Shown piece after piece: positions 31,371 through 39,389 of a stretch of 64,000 bases of DNA. Each line of letters opens with the position of its first letter. Within the stretch, counting starts at the first letter, position 1. This DNA is from Sphingomonas faeni (GTDB lineage Bacteria > Pseudomonadota > Alphaproteobacteria > Sphingomonadales > Sphingomonadaceae): assembly GCF_003053745.1 (NCBI RefSeq), contig NZ_QAYE01000008.1:124001-188000 (forward strand), read 5' to 3'. Position numbers and translations under genes: made by a program. The notes under the pieces are model-generated. The model saw only the letters and a list, made by a program, of their open reading frames with translations. It searched no databases and was not told where the DNA came from.

Positions 31371-31445
31371 TCCCTGATAGCTCAGCGGTAGAGCTCTCGA
31401 CTGTTAATCGAGTGGCCGTAGGTTCGAATCCTACTCAGGGAGCCA
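31371..31445 (+). tRNA. tRNA-Asn (GUU), integration target
   Basis: The acceptor TCCCTGA/TCAGGGA, D-arm GCTC-AGCGGTA-GAGC, anticodon arm CTCGA-CTGTTAA-TCGAG, T-arm GTAGG-TTCGAAT-CCTAC and encoded CCA give a complete 75-nt cloverleaf. It lies 158 bases upstream of a P4-type integrase, the standard arrangement for integration into a tRNA 3' end. The gene is intact. Confidence 0.95.
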
Positions 31446-31470
31446 TTTCCTCGTTCGCGGGGGTGCCGAG

Positions 31471-31601
31471 AAGCCCGCGGAGGCTTGCAAGCCCGCGGAA
31501 ATCCTTACATTCGAAGTTCGGTACGGTTCGAAGCCGTTCGGGGGCATCCGGCCTCAAGTGGGGGCACTTTGGGGACACCAGTTTTCCGCGCTAGGGGCAC
31601 C
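31471..31601. promoter_or_regulatory. Direct repeats between tRNA-Asn and integrase 1 (possible arm-binding sites)
   Basis: AAGCCCGCGGA occurs at 31471 and 31489, and TTCGAAG at 31510 and 31528; both pairs are spaced by 18 bases. GGGGCAC/GGGGACAC-like words recur near 31561, 31571 and 31594. Short direct repeats next to an att site often bind the integrase N-terminal domain. This role is inferred. Confidence 0.45.
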
Positions 31602-31603
31602 GT

Positions 31604-32869
31604 ATGCTGACCGACGCGAAGTGTCGGAATGCACGGAAAGCCGAGAAGCCGCAGAAGCTCGCCGACGCGCACGGCTTATATCTCTTCGTTACGACCACCG
31701 GCTTCCGATCGTGGCGGATGAAGTATCGATTCGGCAACAAGGAGAAGCGGCTGACGTTTGGCGGCTATCCGGACGTGTCGCTCGAGGATGCGCGGGAAAT
31801 GCGCAACGCGGCGCGGTTGCTGCTTCGGGCCGGGATCGATCCGGCGATCGAGCGGAAACAGCGGGAGGCGACGGTGACCGCCGAATCGCTTCGGTTGTTC
31901 GAACCGATAGCGCGCGCTTGGCACACAGCACAGACGCCGACCTGGTCCCCGCGCTACGCGGCGAAGGCGCTAGCGAGTATGGAGAAGGACATCTTCCCGG
32001 CGCTCGGCAAGGTGCCGATCGGCTCGATAACCGTGCCGATGGTGCTGAAGGCCCTGCGGGCGGTCGAGGAGCGCGCGGCGATCGAGACTGCCCACCGGCT
32101 GCGCCAGCACATGTCGGAGATCTTCCTTTACGCGATTGGCGCCGGTTTGACGGAGACCGACCCCGCGCACGTCGTGAAGCCTGCGCTGCTGCCTATGGTC
32201 AAGGGACGTCGACCAGCAGTGCGATTGGCGAGCGAGGCAACGGCGGTGCTGGCCAAGGTCGAGGCAATGGACGCCTTCCCAGCGACGAAGCTGGCTTCGC
32301 GGCTGCTGGCGCTGACGGCGGCTCGTCCTGGCGTCATACGAATGGCGGCGCCGCAAGAATTCGAGGGGCTCGATTCGACGTCACCGATCTGGCGGGTACC
32401 CGCGGAGAAGATGAAGTTGACGGTCGAGCGGAAGAACGACGCGGACTTCGAGTTCGTAATACCTCTGTCGTCGCAGGCGGTTCAGATCGTCCGCGTGGCG
32501 CTGCAGCGCTTCGGGAACGGGCCCCTGCTCTTCCCGAGCGTCAGCAGTCCGAAGAACCCTCTCAGCGACAATACGCTGTCGAAGCTATACCGGGATGCTG
32601 GTCAACGCGGCCGGCACGTTCCACACGGCTGGCGTGCGACGTTCTCGACCGTGATGAACGAGCTGGCAGCGGCCGAGGACCGAACCGGCGATCGCGCCGT
32701 GATCGATCTGATGCTGGCGCATCTTCCGGCCGGAATGTCCGCCTCGGAAGCTGCGTACAATCGAGCGATGTACATGCCACGTCGACGCGTCATCGCACAG
32801 GCGTGGGCCGACTTACTCGTTGTCGACCTTCAACCAGCTCAGCTGCTGGCGGAGCGCGCCGCGCCGTAG
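31604..32869 (+). CDS. P4-type tyrosine integrase (integrase 1)
   Basis: The 421-aa protein has the DUF4102-type arm-binding N-terminus (MLTDAKCRNARKAEKPQKLADAHGLYLFV), a core-binding middle region, and a catalytic domain. The expected residues are seen: R in LTAARPGVIRMA, HGWR in HVPHGWRATFSTVMNE, H in LAHLPAG, and the nucleophile Tyr in AYNRAMYMP. It is transcribed away from tRNA-Asn and is the best candidate enzyme for that integration. The HTH gene starts 10 bases after its stop. Confidence 0.92.
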   Translation: MLTDAKCRNARKAEKPQKLADAHGLYLFVTTTGFRSWRMKYRFGNKEKRLTFGGYPDVSLEDAREMRNAARLLLRAGIDPAIERKQREATVTAESLRLFEPIARAWHTAQTPTWSPRYAAKALASMEKDIFPALGKVPIGSITVPMVLKALRAVEERAAIETAHRLRQHMSEIFLYAIGAGLTETDPAHVVKPALLPMVKGRRPAVRLASEATAVLAKVEAMDAFPATKLASRLLALTAARPGVIRMAAPQEFEGLDSTSPIWRVPAEKMKLTVERKNDADFEFVIPLSSQAVQIVRVALQRFGNGPLLFPSVSSPKNPLSDNTLSKLYRDAGQRGRHVPHGWRATFSTVMNELAAAEDRTGDRAVIDLMLAHLPAGMSASEAAYNRAMYMPRRRVIAQAWADLLVVDLQPAQLLAERAAP

Positions 32870-32879
32870 CAGGTGCGGC

Positions 32880-33746
32880 ATGATGCGCGGCGGCGGAGGA
32901 GCCACAAGCGGTCAGGCTGTCCGTAACCTTATCCGCGGCACCAGCGCGCGATTCGCTGAGAAGGCACGCGGGGCCGATCATGGCGAAGGCCGTCGCGTAC
33001 CGCGGCGCCACAGCTATGACGTCGACGATCTACGCGCCCAGCCGTGGAAGAAAGTCGGCGACGGATCGCACGCGCAGGGCGTGATTCATCGCGAGGCACT
33101 GATTCAGAGTGCGAAGGAGCAGCGCCGGCAGGATTGGAAGGAGCTGCCCAATCGCCGGCTGCGCGAGGTCCGCGAGTTGCGCGACACGCTCGCGGCCGAA
33201 CTGGCAGCGCTTGTCGCCCAAGGGCAGTCCCCGATCGGCCGGCCTGCGACGCTCCGGCACGAGATCGAGCGGTTGGACGCGACCCTCGCGCGCGCCGACG
33301 GCCGGCTGACGCGCATCGACGTTAGCGTCCTCGAGGCGCTGCTCGCGAAAATCGACTTCGCGACCGGCGCGCTCTTCCCGTCGTACGATACCATCGCCGA
33401 GTGGGCAGTCTGTAGTCGCAACGCGGCGATCGAAGCGATTAAGCGGCTGAAGAGCCGCGGCTTCGTAGATTGGGTGCGCCGGAGCATCCGGACGAACAAC
33501 GACGGTGAGTTTGCCCCTCAGCGCGAGCAGACTTCGAACGCCTATTATTTCGACCACAGGCGCAGCATGGCGCCCCGAACATGGCAGCGATACATGCAGA
33601 TCCTCGTCGCCAAGCTTCGGCGCCTGGGGGCCGTCCCTGCCGCCGTATCGCCTGGCGCCTTGCCAGTGCCCCGCGAAGTCCAGGACCCTGCATTGCGCGC
33701 CGCTCTCGCAAGCGCCGCTACGTCATTTGATAACGCGAGTACATGA
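32880..33746 (+). CDS. Helix-turn-helix protein, replication-initiator-like
   Basis: The ~288-aa basic protein has a helical N-terminal half (KEQRRQDWKELPNRRLREVRELRDTLAAELAAL) and a winged helix at about 180-235 (FPSYDTIAEWAVCSRNAAIEAIKRLKSRGFVDWVRRS) followed by SNAYYF. That order is seen in small plasmid or phage replication-initiation and helix-turn-helix proteins. It starts at ATGATG 32880 after integrase 1 and probably shares its transcript. The exact role is unproven. Confidence 0.7.
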   Translation: MMRGGGGATSGQAVRNLIRGTSARFAEKARGADHGEGRRVPRRHSYDVDDLRAQPWKKVGDGSHAQGVIHREALIQSAKEQRRQDWKELPNRRLREVRELRDTLAAELAALVAQGQSPIGRPATLRHEIERLDATLARADGRLTRIDVSVLEALLAKIDFATGALFPSYDTIAEWAVCSRNAAIEAIKRLKSRGFVDWVRRSIRTNNDGEFAPQREQTSNAYYFDHRRSMAPRTWQRYMQILVAKLRRLGAVPAAVSPGALPVPREVQDPALRAALASAATSFDNAST

Positions 33747-33972
33747 AATGTGCTCTATCCTGCATTCAGGTATGAGGAATAAGGAACGTCTCCGCTGAAC
33801 GCGGAGCCGGCGCTAGTTTGATATTCCCCCAAAGCCGAAACGGCATGCCTCAAGGACCCGACCGCCAAGACCCGGCTGTCGGGACGTGGCGGCTTGCGCC
33901 GCCCTGGGCTATCGATGGGGGAAGTGTGCGAAAGTCGTTGTTCTTTTCTTGCGTCGCGTACGCGGCGCTGGA
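33747..33972. other. Gap between convergent HTH gene and integrase 2; small hairpins, no gene
   Basis: Two short hairpins are visible: CTCCGC-TGAAC-GCGGAG near 33790 and GGCGGC-TTGC-GCCGCC near 33889. They could act as terminators for the converging genes. I see no tRNA fragment or att-like duplicate here, so an internal element boundary is not supported by sequence. Confidence 0.5.
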
Positions 33973-35199
33973 TCAGAGGTCGACCAACAGATCCGCCCAC
34001 TCCTGGAACAAGTCGCGCTGACGCTGAAGGCGCTCGCTTCGATCGTACGCAGCCTTGACCTTGTCCTTCGGCGTATGCGCCAAGGCCCGCTCGACGTCGG
34101 CACCGTCCGCGCCCCGCTCATTCATCACCGTTGAGAACGACGCGCGCCAGCCGTGCGGGACATGCCGCCCCTCGAAACCGGCGCGATCGTACAGCCCGCC
34201 GATCGACTTCTCCCCGATCGGTTTGCCAGCGCCGGCAGACCGATCGAAGATCAAACCATGCATATTTGCATCGTCCTGATGCATATTCTCGCCGCCATGA
34301 TGAATATCCGCGCGGATTTCGCGCAGCAGCGCGACTGCCTGGCGCGACAACGGCACCAGGTGGTCGTTCTTCGTATCGAGCTTCTTCGCTGCCTTCAGCT
34401 TCATCCGCGCGGCTGGCACCCGCCACAACGGCGCCGCGCCATCAAGATCCTCGATCTCATTCCAGCGCGCGCCGCGTACCGCGGCGGAACGGACTGCGGT
34501 TAGCGCCAGGAATCGCGACGCGCGTTTCACCACCGGCGCGACGTCGACCAGCTCGGCCGCGGCGAGCAGCTCGCGCGCTTCCTCGACCTCGAGCAATGCG
34601 GCGTGATGCTGTGCCGGCGCGGGCGGCGTGAGCGCGCGGCTGACGATCGCCGCGGGATCCTGGTCGACCAGGTCCTCCGCCATCGCATAGGCAAATACGG
34701 CCGAGATCCGCTGACGGACGCGGCTCGCTGTCACCAGGCTGCCGCGCTCCTCGATGACGCGCAGCGCGTGCAGGATTACGGGCACGGTCACCGCCCCGAT
34801 CGGCATCGCGCCGATCGCCGGGAACACGTCGCGCTCGAGGCTCGCCAGGACGTCGCCGGCATGCACTTCCGTCCAGCGCGGTCGCATGTGCGTATGCCAT
34901 TGGCGCGCGACGTTCTCGAAAGCACGTGCTTTGCCAACCGGTGCGGCAGTGGAGATCCGCGGATCCTCGCCGCGGCCGAGCAGCTCACGCACCTGGTCAC
35001 ACCGAGCCCGGGCCACGTCTAGCGACACTTCGGGAACGGCGCCGATCGTCAGCAACTGCTCTTTGCCGCCGAGGCGATACTTAATCCGGAACGACTTCCG
35101 GCCGGTCGGCGCGACGTAAAGGTGCAGGCCGCCTGTATCAAAGATCTTGTAACTGGTAGCGCGAGGTCTCGCCGCTTTGACCGCTTGATTGGTCAGCAC
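33973..35199 (-). CDS. P4-type tyrosine integrase (integrase 2)
   Basis: The 408-aa protein is a second, diverged member of the same family as integrase 1: MLTNQAVKAARPRATSYKIFDTGGLHLYVAPTG at the N-terminus, R in LTAVRSAAVRGARW, HGWRASFSTVMNE, and the Tyr nucleophile in AYDRSERLQRQRDLFQEWADLL. It faces integrase 1. It may be the phage's own integrase, with integrase 1 from an older or co-integrated element, or the reverse. An ATG start at 35199 follows GAGGAGAAC-like sequence. Confidence 0.9.
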   Translation of the reverse strand: MLTNQAVKAARPRATSYKIFDTGGLHLYVAPTGRKSFRIKYRLGGKEQLLTIGAVPEVSLDVARARCDQVRELLGRGEDPRISTAAPVGKARAFENVARQWHTHMRPRWTEVHAGDVLASLERDVFPAIGAMPIGAVTVPVILHALRVIEERGSLVTASRVRQRISAVFAYAMAEDLVDQDPAAIVSRALTPPAPAQHHAALLEVEEARELLAAAELVDVAPVVKRASRFLALTAVRSAAVRGARWNEIEDLDGAAPLWRVPAARMKLKAAKKLDTKNDHLVPLSRQAVALLREIRADIHHGGENMHQDDANMHGLIFDRSAGAGKPIGEKSIGGLYDRAGFEGRHVPHGWRASFSTVMNERGADGADVERALAHTPKDKVKAAYDRSERLQRQRDLFQEWADLLVDL

Positions 35200-35225
35200 T
35201 ATCGTTCTCCTCGGGGGATATAAGA

Positions 35226-35909
35226 ATGGACGTTCAATGGCCGGTCTTGTTGGCGTTCACGAAGCCAGCACTGACGTTTTTAGGGGCTGCGGCATGGCCG
35301 CTTTCCGGCGCATTCATCGCGATGCGGTTTCGAGATCCGATCAGTAACGCGATCGGTCGCGCGAGACGCGTTTCGGCATTCGGGATCGAGGCTGACATGC
35401 CGGCCCTTCAACAGCCGACGTCAACAACTGCTAATTCGGATCTGCTCGATCACGGTAGGACTGCAACGGTAAGTCCGGAGCCACCCTTCGATCCCGTACT
35501 GGCCCCAATCGAACAACACCTTCTATCAGCGATCGAATATGAGCCGCTAAAGATCGATCAGAAGTTGAAATGGGCAGTCAGAATGGCGGCCGTTCAGGCG
35601 ATGCTTGCCCGCCATGAGCAACATTACAGGATCATCTACGGTTCGCAGCTCGCGTTCCTTAGACATTTGAATGTCGCAATCGTCGCCCCTGTCCAGAATG
35701 CTCGATACTTTTTCGACACGTTCGGGACTAAGCCACCGCCAATCCCAACCTACACCTATGAAAACTGGCTGTCGTTTCTGATAAACACGTTCGACATCGA
35801 GAAGTATGTCGCGCCTGATGGTCAGGAGATGTTTCGTCTGACGCCGACCGGAAAGGCGTTCCTGATGTGGGCGACGGAACAATCGGTCCCCGATCAAAAG
35901 CCTTTCTGA
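35226..35909 (+). CDS. Membrane-anchored protein of unknown function (cargo gene 1)
   Basis: The 227-aa protein has one N-terminal transmembrane helix (about 10-33: AFTKPALTFLGAAAWPLSGAFIAM) followed by FRDPISNAIGRARRVSAFGIEADMP. A soluble C-terminal domain contains YIIYGSQLAFLRHLN and ENWLSFLINTFDIEKY. The 'TM, then FG-x-E' layout is common in uncharacterised phage and island proteins, some linked to exclusion or defence; that is a guess. Base composition is AT-richer than the neighbours. A GC-rich hairpin follows the stop. Confidence 0.75.
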   Translation: MDVQWPVLLAFTKPALTFLGAAAWPLSGAFIAMRFRDPISNAIGRARRVSAFGIEADMPALQQPTSTTANSDLLDHGRTATVSPEPPFDPVLAPIEQHLLSAIEYEPLKIDQKLKWAVRMAAVQAMLARHEQHYRIIYGSQLAFLRHLNVAIVAPVQNARYFFDTFGTKPPPIPTYTYENWLSFLINTFDIEKYVAPDGQEMFRLTPTGKAFLMWATEQSVPDQKPF

Positions 35910-35916
35910 CTCTGGC

Positions 35917-35941
35917 TGCGGCGGATAAGTCCTCCGCCGCA
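35917..35941. terminator. GC-rich hairpin after cargo gene 1 (cassette hairpin copy 1)
   Basis: TGCGGCGGA and TCCGCCGCA form a perfect 9-bp stem with loop TAAGTCC, 8 bases after the stop. A near-identical hairpin follows cargo gene 3 (37297) and a related one follows cargo gene 2. There is no T-run, so Rho-independent termination is uncertain. Confidence 0.65.
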
Positions 35942-36057
35942 ATCACCGTTTCGTGCGGTCTGATAGTACCTCGGCACCACAAATTTTAGCTCTCGATATC
36001 CCTCCACCAACCTACCGTATTGCCGGACGAATTTTATGTAGCGATAGGTGCGGTACG

Positions 36058-36852
36058 ATGATGACTACGATCCTATCGTTGCTCCTGCTGCTTTCCCAGG
36101 TGGGGAAAAGTTTATCAAACACGAAGGTCGATTGGGGCTCTGTCCCAGATTGGCTCGGCGGAACTGCGACCTTCGCCGCTGTGGTCGTCGCATTGTCGGC
36201 CAATCGCATGATCAACGCTCAACAGCGCGCACAAGCGGCAACCTCGCGTAGGATCAACGCCGAGCAAATTACACTCAAACTTTCCTCAATCGGCGACGAT
36301 CTAATGGTTTTGCGGCGGCATACCGTTGAACGCATTCGGACTGTCGATATCCAAAACAATGATGAGGCGACTCGAATATCATACATGGACGCGGTTTTAG
36401 GGCATTCAAACGAGGTCGTACCAAGGCTTAGCCCATCCGAAGCAAGCGCCCTGATTTCTGTTGGCGCATCGGCCCTGGCTATGAAATTCAATCTGCTCGC
36501 AAAGCGCTTGGCTGTTCATCAAATCACCTTTGCCGAGTATAGTAAAAGTCTCGACGTCCACGAAGCCGCTCTACCGGCACCGACAAACCTAACGATTGAT
36601 GCAGGCGTCCTGAACGACACAACCCCGATAGACGCATCTGCAATTATTAGCATTCGTCGGCGATTAGCTAATTTAGAAAGCGTTTCCTCCGCCATTACCA
36701 AGCAGGTAGCGAGCGACGTGAGAGATGCAGCCGACCTAGCCGATGAGATCGGACCCTTTTTAAAAAAGATCGCCCCGGGACAGTCAGTGATCATTCCGGA
36801 CACCGCGCCAATACGTTCTAGTCCAATGTTCCCGAAAACTCAGGAAGTGTAG
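36058..36852 (+). CDS. Membrane protein with helical domain, unknown function (cargo gene 2)
   Basis: From ATG 36058 the protein is ~264 aa. It has an N-terminal hydrophobic segment (TTILSLLLLLSQVG), then DWGSVPDWLGGTATFAAVVVALSANR as a second membrane segment, then a long helical region (INAQQRAQAATSRRINAEQ...) to the C-terminus. No enzyme motif is visible. AT-rich codon use compared with flanking phage genes suggests recent acquisition. A second hairpin of the recurring type follows. Confidence 0.7.
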   Translation: MMTTILSLLLLLSQVGKSLSNTKVDWGSVPDWLGGTATFAAVVVALSANRMINAQQRAQAATSRRINAEQITLKLSSIGDDLMVLRRHTVERIRTVDIQNNDEATRISYMDAVLGHSNEVVPRLSPSEASALISVGASALAMKFNLLAKRLAVHQITFAEYSKSLDVHEAALPAPTNLTIDAGVLNDTTPIDASAIISIRRRLANLESVSSAITKQVASDVRDAADLADEIGPFLKKIAPGQSVIIPDTAPIRSSPMFPKTQEV

Positions 36853-36872
36853 CAGCGGAGTGGCTAGGACGC

Positions 36873-36887
36873 CGGAGGAACCCTCCG
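36873..36887. terminator. GC-rich hairpin after cargo gene 2 (cassette hairpin copy 2, diverged)
   Basis: CGGAGG-AAC-CCTCCG forms a 6-bp stem, embedded in a stretch ending CCCTCCGCCGCG that matches the right half of the other two cassette hairpins. It begins 20 bases after the stop of cargo gene 2. Confidence 0.55.
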
Positions 36888-37036
36888 CCGCGATGGAGCC
36901 CTTCTGCGGGGCGTAACGAAGCCACTGCCCCGAATTACGATGTGCAATACCCTATGGCCGTAGGTCTGCGTTTTCGCCCGTGTCGGTTCTTTCGGACCCA
37001 GTTGGCAAGCTTCTCGGCACGGTGCATTATGCCCCG

Positions 37037-37288
37037 ATGAAAACACCGCTCCCGAGAGATCCGCAAGCCGCCTTGGCGCGCGTCCGTGCACTCATGAAGA
37101 CAGTAGTTCCCGAAGCACGATGTGAACTCCGAGATTACGATTTCCGCGTAGGCTGTGGGGACATGGACACGTGGGGGAATATTCAGGACGTCCAGTTCAT
37201 GATCCGCGGAGAGACCGAAGAGGGTGTACTTCACTCTGCACAGGTTCTCGCAACCAAGCTCAAAACTGGTGGATCAACCGCGGGCTGA
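37037..37288 (+). CDS. Small hypothetical protein (cargo gene 3)
   Basis: From ATG 37037 the protein is 83 aa (MKTPLPRDPQAALARVRALM...). It contains CELRDYDFRVGCGDMDTWGNIQDV and is probably a small alpha/beta domain with no signal. A GTG at 36980 would extend it by 19 residues. No family was recognised. It is followed by the third hairpin of the recurring type. The reverse-strand frame over it looks like a shadow. Confidence 0.6.
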   Translation: MKTPLPRDPQAALARVRALMKTVVPEARCELRDYDFRVGCGDMDTWGNIQDVQFMIRGETEEGVLHSAQVLATKLKTGGSTAG

Positions 37289-37296
37289 TGAACATG

Positions 37297-37321
37297 TGCG
37301 GCGGATAAGCCCTCCGCCGCA
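37297..37321. terminator. GC-rich hairpin after cargo gene 3 (cassette hairpin copy 3)
   Basis: Same 9-bp stem as at 35917 (TGCGGCGGA/TCCGCCGCA), with loop TAAGCCC differing by one base. Similarity continues about 20 bases downstream (GCGG-CT words), so the repeat unit is about 45 bp. Confidence 0.65.
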
Positions 37322-37442
37322 TTGACGGTTTTCCGCGGCCTACAACGGAGCATGTACCCCGTTTTAGGGTAGGCGATACCCCAGCAGCGCATACCCGAAA
37401 GCACGCGCCGTTGGGGTTTTCCGAGTCATAGCACGAAGCTGA

Positions 37443-38258
37443 TCATGCCACTCGGTTGCGGATGATGAGCTCGGTGACCTTCTTCGCTCGGCCGGCTGCA
37501 CACGTCGACAGCGTCCAGGTGGTCTCAACTTCGGCGATCGCGAAACGCGCAAACGTTTCTCGAATGAACGGCGTGTCGTTGATCGACATAATGAACTGCC
37601 CGCGGATGCCCGCGAGCTGCTCTGCCATCGCCAGATACTGATCGCGGCCGAACTCGATGCCGTAGCCCTTCGTCTCATCATAGGGAGGATCGAGGAAGAA
37701 TAGCGCATGCGCACCGTCGTAGCGCCGGATGACGTCAGCATAATCGAGTTGCTCGATCGTCACCGGGGCCAGGCGATCTCGCAGCAGCTTCAGCTCGGCG
37801 CGCAGCTTGCCAAGGTTGATCCGCGAATCCTGGTCACGGCGCACGCCGAAATGCCGGCTATCGACCCGGCCGCCGAATGCGAGACGCTGCAAATAAAGAA
37901 ACCGCACGGCGCGCTCGATGTCAGTGAGCAGCCGAGGATCCATTGCATTCTGCCGGTCGAACTCGGCGCGACTGGCGATCAACCAGCGCAGCTCGTCGAC
38001 GAAGGGCTCGTAGTGCCGACGGACAACACGGAACAGGTTTGCGACGTCGCCGGAAAAGTCGTTGATGATCTCGACGGTCGGCCGGCGCGATCGGCGAAGG
38101 AAGACGCCGCCCATGCCGACGAACGGCTCGATATACGCCTTGTGGGGCGTGGTATCGATCATGGCGCACAGACGCGCCGCCAGGTTGCGCTTGCCGCCCA
38201 TGTAGGGCGCAGGCGGGCGAGCAACGATAACAGGACTCATGTGGAGGTAGACCTTCAT
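37443..38258 (-). CDS. DNA adenine methylase, D12 class
   Basis: The 271-aa protein has the N-terminal SAM motif PYMGGKRNLAARL, YIEPFVGMGGVFLRR, and catalytic DPPY in LFFLDPPYDETKG. This is the Dam-like (D12) class of N6-adenine methyltransferases, usually GATC-specific. Phages use them to escape host restriction or time packaging. ATG 38258 is used; an ATG six codons in is possible. It is the last phage gene on the minus strand before the cargo region. Confidence 0.9.
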   Translation of the reverse strand: MKVYLHMSPVIVARPPAPYMGGKRNLAARLCAMIDTTPHKAYIEPFVGMGGVFLRRSRRPTVEIINDFSGDVANLFRVVRRHYEPFVDELRWLIASRAEFDRQNAMDPRLLTDIERAVRFLYLQRLAFGGRVDSRHFGVRRDQDSRINLGKLRAELKLLRDRLAPVTIEQLDYADVIRRYDGAHALFFLDPPYDETKGYGIEFGRDQYLAMAEQLAGIRGQFIMSINDTPFIRETFARFAIAEVETTWTLSTCAAGRAKKVTELIIRNRVA

Positions 38259-38566
38259 GACGAGGCACGGGCTACGCGCGCCATGATGGCCGCCGATCGA
38301 CGATCGGCGGAGCCCCGGCCGGACGGCCGCGGGTAGGTGGAGCGGCGATCGCCGCGAAACTGTGGGAGAGGTTGCTGCGCGGCGAACCGTCCGGACGGAC
38401 CGGGTGGTTAGCCGCGCAGACCCAGGGAGCTACGCCCCGCGTATTTCCCCGAAGGGTTTTGTATTTGGCGGGCCACCCGGCGAACCGGCGACCCTAGGTA
38501 TCCACGCGCGTGGGCTGTCATCGCGGCTAAGCTCAGAGCAGCGCTCGAGCTATGCCACGACGACGA
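38259..38566. other. Non-coding 308-base leader before the methylase, rich in palindromes
   Basis: No gene was found. Starting nearest the methylase: CCGCCGATCG + A + mirror (38290-38310), GGCC-GGAC-GGCC (near 38317), GCGGCGATCGCCGC (38342-38355), and CTGCGCGGC..GCCGCGCAG with CCGTCCGGACGG inside its loop (38375-38419). Three GATC sites fall in the first and third palindromes. It is probably a structured leader or operator region of the methylase transcript, or a remnant junction. Confidence 0.55.
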
Positions 38567-39112
38567 TCAGGCGGGCAATCCCTTCAGGCAGATTGCCCGC
38601 TCGCGTTCGCGCCGTTTAACCAGGCCGGCGACGACGCGCCCGCCGGCTTTGACGAAGAGCGGGAAGCGATCGCAGCCCGCCCGCCATTGACCAGCATTCC
38701 AGAGCTTCGCGATGCTGGACTTGCAGACGCCGGCGGAACCGATGTTGTACGCGAGGCCGACGGCCGCAATCGTCTGGTTCGGGCGGCCGTAGAGCTTGGG
38801 GACGCACTTGATGATCGGCTCGGCGTGCGCGATCAACTCCTCCTCGAGCTTCGCGTTGCACTGCGCCTCGGTGAAGGTCATGCCCATCCGGACGCCCTTG
38901 GTGACGCCGTCGCACGCCGTCGGCACCTTTACGATGTCGAGATACGCTTTCAGGTACTGGCGGCCCGCAACATGGCGGACCGCGATCGAGCCGTCCTGCT
39001 GCACGGTCGCCTCGACCTTACGGCCGCTCTCGTCGGCCGGTATCGAGACGAACAGGGCCGCGGCCGCGACGACCGAGCCGATCACACCGGCGAGGGTTTT
39101 CTTATTCGCCAT
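38567..39112 (-). CDS. R21-like signal-anchor endolysin (GH24-type lysozyme)
   Basis: The 181-aa protein has an N-terminal SAR-type helix (LAGVIGSVVAAAALFVSI) and a lysozyme domain aligned over its length with phage 21 R: AYLDIVKVPTACDGVT against PYKDIVGVWTVCHGHT, and AGGRVVAGLVKRRERERAICL at the end. The position of the catalytic Glu of R21 (EGVSYIPYKD) reads GRQYLKAYLD here, so that residue is Gly. Catalytic Asp and Thr are kept. It would degrade peptidoglycan at lysis. It overlaps the holin-like gene by 11 bases. Confidence 0.8.
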   Translation of the reverse strand: MANKKTLAGVIGSVVAAAALFVSIPADESGRKVEATVQQDGSIAVRHVAGRQYLKAYLDIVKVPTACDGVTKGVRMGMTFTEAQCNAKLEEELIAHAEPIIKCVPKLYGRPNQTIAAVGLAYNIGSAGVCKSSIAKLWNAGQWRAGCDRFPLFVKAGGRVVAGLVKRRERERAICLKGLPA

Positions 39113-39350
39113 CGGTAGCCTCCCGCTTCTTGAGGATCCGCGCGACGAGCGTCGCGACGAACAGTACCGGCGTCACCCACCGGCTGACCGGGCTCGGCAC
39201 GACGTCGCGGACGGCGTCCGGCAACGACTGCCAGACCTGCAGAGCAGTATCGGGCGCGGCCGCGGCCGCGGTCGTGGCGACGGCGCCGATCGCGGCGACG
39301 CGCACCGACGCCAGGCGCCAAGCATGGCGCCAGTTCGGGATCAGTTTCAT
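39102..39350 (-). CDS. Holin-like phage membrane protein
   Basis: The 82-aa protein starts at ATG 39350 with GGAG 6 bases upstream. It has a hydrophobic N-terminal segment (VRVAAIGAVATTAAAAA) and a second segment near the C-terminus (WVTPVLFVATLVARIL), with a basic tail. Size, two membrane spans, and position directly before the endolysin fit a holin. It resembles DUF7940-type phage proteins. Confidence 0.7.
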   Translation of the reverse strand: MKLIPNWRHAWRLASVRVAAIGAVATTAAAAAPDTALQVWQSLPDAVRDVVPSPVSRWVTPVLFVATLVARILKKREATDGE

Positions 39351-39389
39351 GATGTTCTCCGAGATTGGCGGCAACCGGCCGCCGGCGGA

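Noticed and set aside
36935..37234. Minus-strand 99-codon frame over cargo gene 3
   Set aside because: It overlaps the plus-strand gene and the hairpin order favours the plus strand; coding on the other strand is not excluded.
35917..37321. Integron attC interpretation of the cassette hairpins
   Set aside because: There is no GTTRRRY core site and no IntI-type integrase; the two integrases are P4 type.
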